Assembly (NCBI GenBank): GCA_036897485.1
Contig: JAYMTF010002019.1
Span: forward strand, 1 to 20,042
Reading direction: 5' to 3'
Length of the DNA: 20,042 nucleotides
Origin: Pelargonium nanum
Lineage: Eukaryota > Streptophyta > Magnoliopsida > Geraniales > Geraniaceae
Shown piece after piece: positions 19,864 to 20,042 of this stretch. Below the pieces are notes generated by a model. The model had not been told where the DNA came from. It saw only the letters and a list, made by a program, of their open reading frames with translations, and ran no database searches. A program made the translations under genes and the position numbers. Numbering within the stretch: position 1 is the first letter of the stretch; each line of letters opens with the position of its first letter.

Positions 19864-20042
19864 TTGGGCCAAACGCTTGATGCGTTTTGAATTTTCTTTG
19901 AGGTCTCAGGTTCGAGCCTCCTTGCCGATGGTATGGGGTAGGATTTATGGGTTTAAGGGGAGAGATAACAACTAACTCAGGTTACGCCCCCACTAGGGAT
20001 GAGAAACACAGGCCTTTGTAGGCCTGCTGTCCTGTTGCTTAT
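19864..20042 (+). mobile_element. probable tRNA-derived SINE, 5' part, running off the window
   Basis: ggttcgagcc at 19909-19918 matches a polymerase III B box. An A-box-like ttgggccaaacg lies 45 nt upstream at 19864-19875. The 21-bp core around the B box (19898-19918) matches, apart from one inserted T, the core of the SINE at 9350-9407 on the other strand. Downstream it is GC-richer and includes an inverted repeat, CAGGCC-N6-GGCCTG, at 20009-20026. No tail or target duplication can be seen because the window ends. No tRNA cloverleaf is evident, so it is not a tRNA gene. Confidence 0.5.

Noticed and set aside
19909..19918. tRNA gene at the right edge
   Set aside because: Only the B-box and a loose A-box are present; no acceptor or anticodon stem pairs, and the core recurs in the intron SINE.
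1..20042. New multi-gene defence, biosynthetic or regulatory system
   Set aside because: The window holds two unrelated plant household genes and retroelements; no cluster or novel domain set was seen, and no CRISPR-like regular repeats.

Overview
This is nuclear DNA from a flowering plant, most likely a eudicot. The evidence is two intron-rich genes with canonical GT-AG introns and plant-family products, AT-rich spacers, and plant-type LINE and SINE retroelements. Nothing here fixes the species. There is no prokaryotic, organellar or viral gene content.

Layout. 1-149: a possible last exon of a gene entering from the left (weak). 150-2600: AT-rich spacer and promoter of the first gene, with diverged direct repeats and a tandem pair of snRNA-type USE/TATA motifs. 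2631-5828 (+): a ten-exon O-fucosyltransferase-family gene, 631 aa. 6101-9733 (-): a fourteen-exon nucleobase-ascorbate transporter gene, 525 aa, close to Arabidopsis NAT1/NAT2. The two genes are convergent, with only 272 bp between stop codons, and candidate polyadenylation hexamers on both strands sit side by side in one near-palindrome. Intron 2 of the transporter carries a diverged tandem duplication and a short SINE insertion with perfect 12-bp target duplications.

10100-12285 is AT-rich spacer with microsatellites. 12286-14110 (-) is a decayed LINE fragment whose first ORF carried an RRM; it reaches only the start of the second ORF's endonuclease, so its 3' part is missing. 14437-19654 (-) is a different, essentially full-length L1-clade LINE: an ORF1 with DUF4283-like region and CCHC knuckle, and an ORF2 with endonuclease, reverse transcriptase, zf-RVT and RNase H. 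It has a poly(A) tail and a 12-bp target duplication. It is dead: twelve premature in-frame stops, a lost reverse transcriptase block and several frame changes. The original ORF2 frame can nevertheless be followed along most of its length. 19864 to the window end holds a tRNA-derived SINE-like sequence.

The two host genes have no evident functional link: one is a predicted Golgi glycosyltransferase, the other a predicted membrane transporter. No new multi-gene system was found. The most informative parts are the retroelement structures (ORF1/ORF2 stop-start overlap, deamination-like stop spectrum, two LINE lineages side by side, SINE with target duplication) and the paired USE/TATA motifs.
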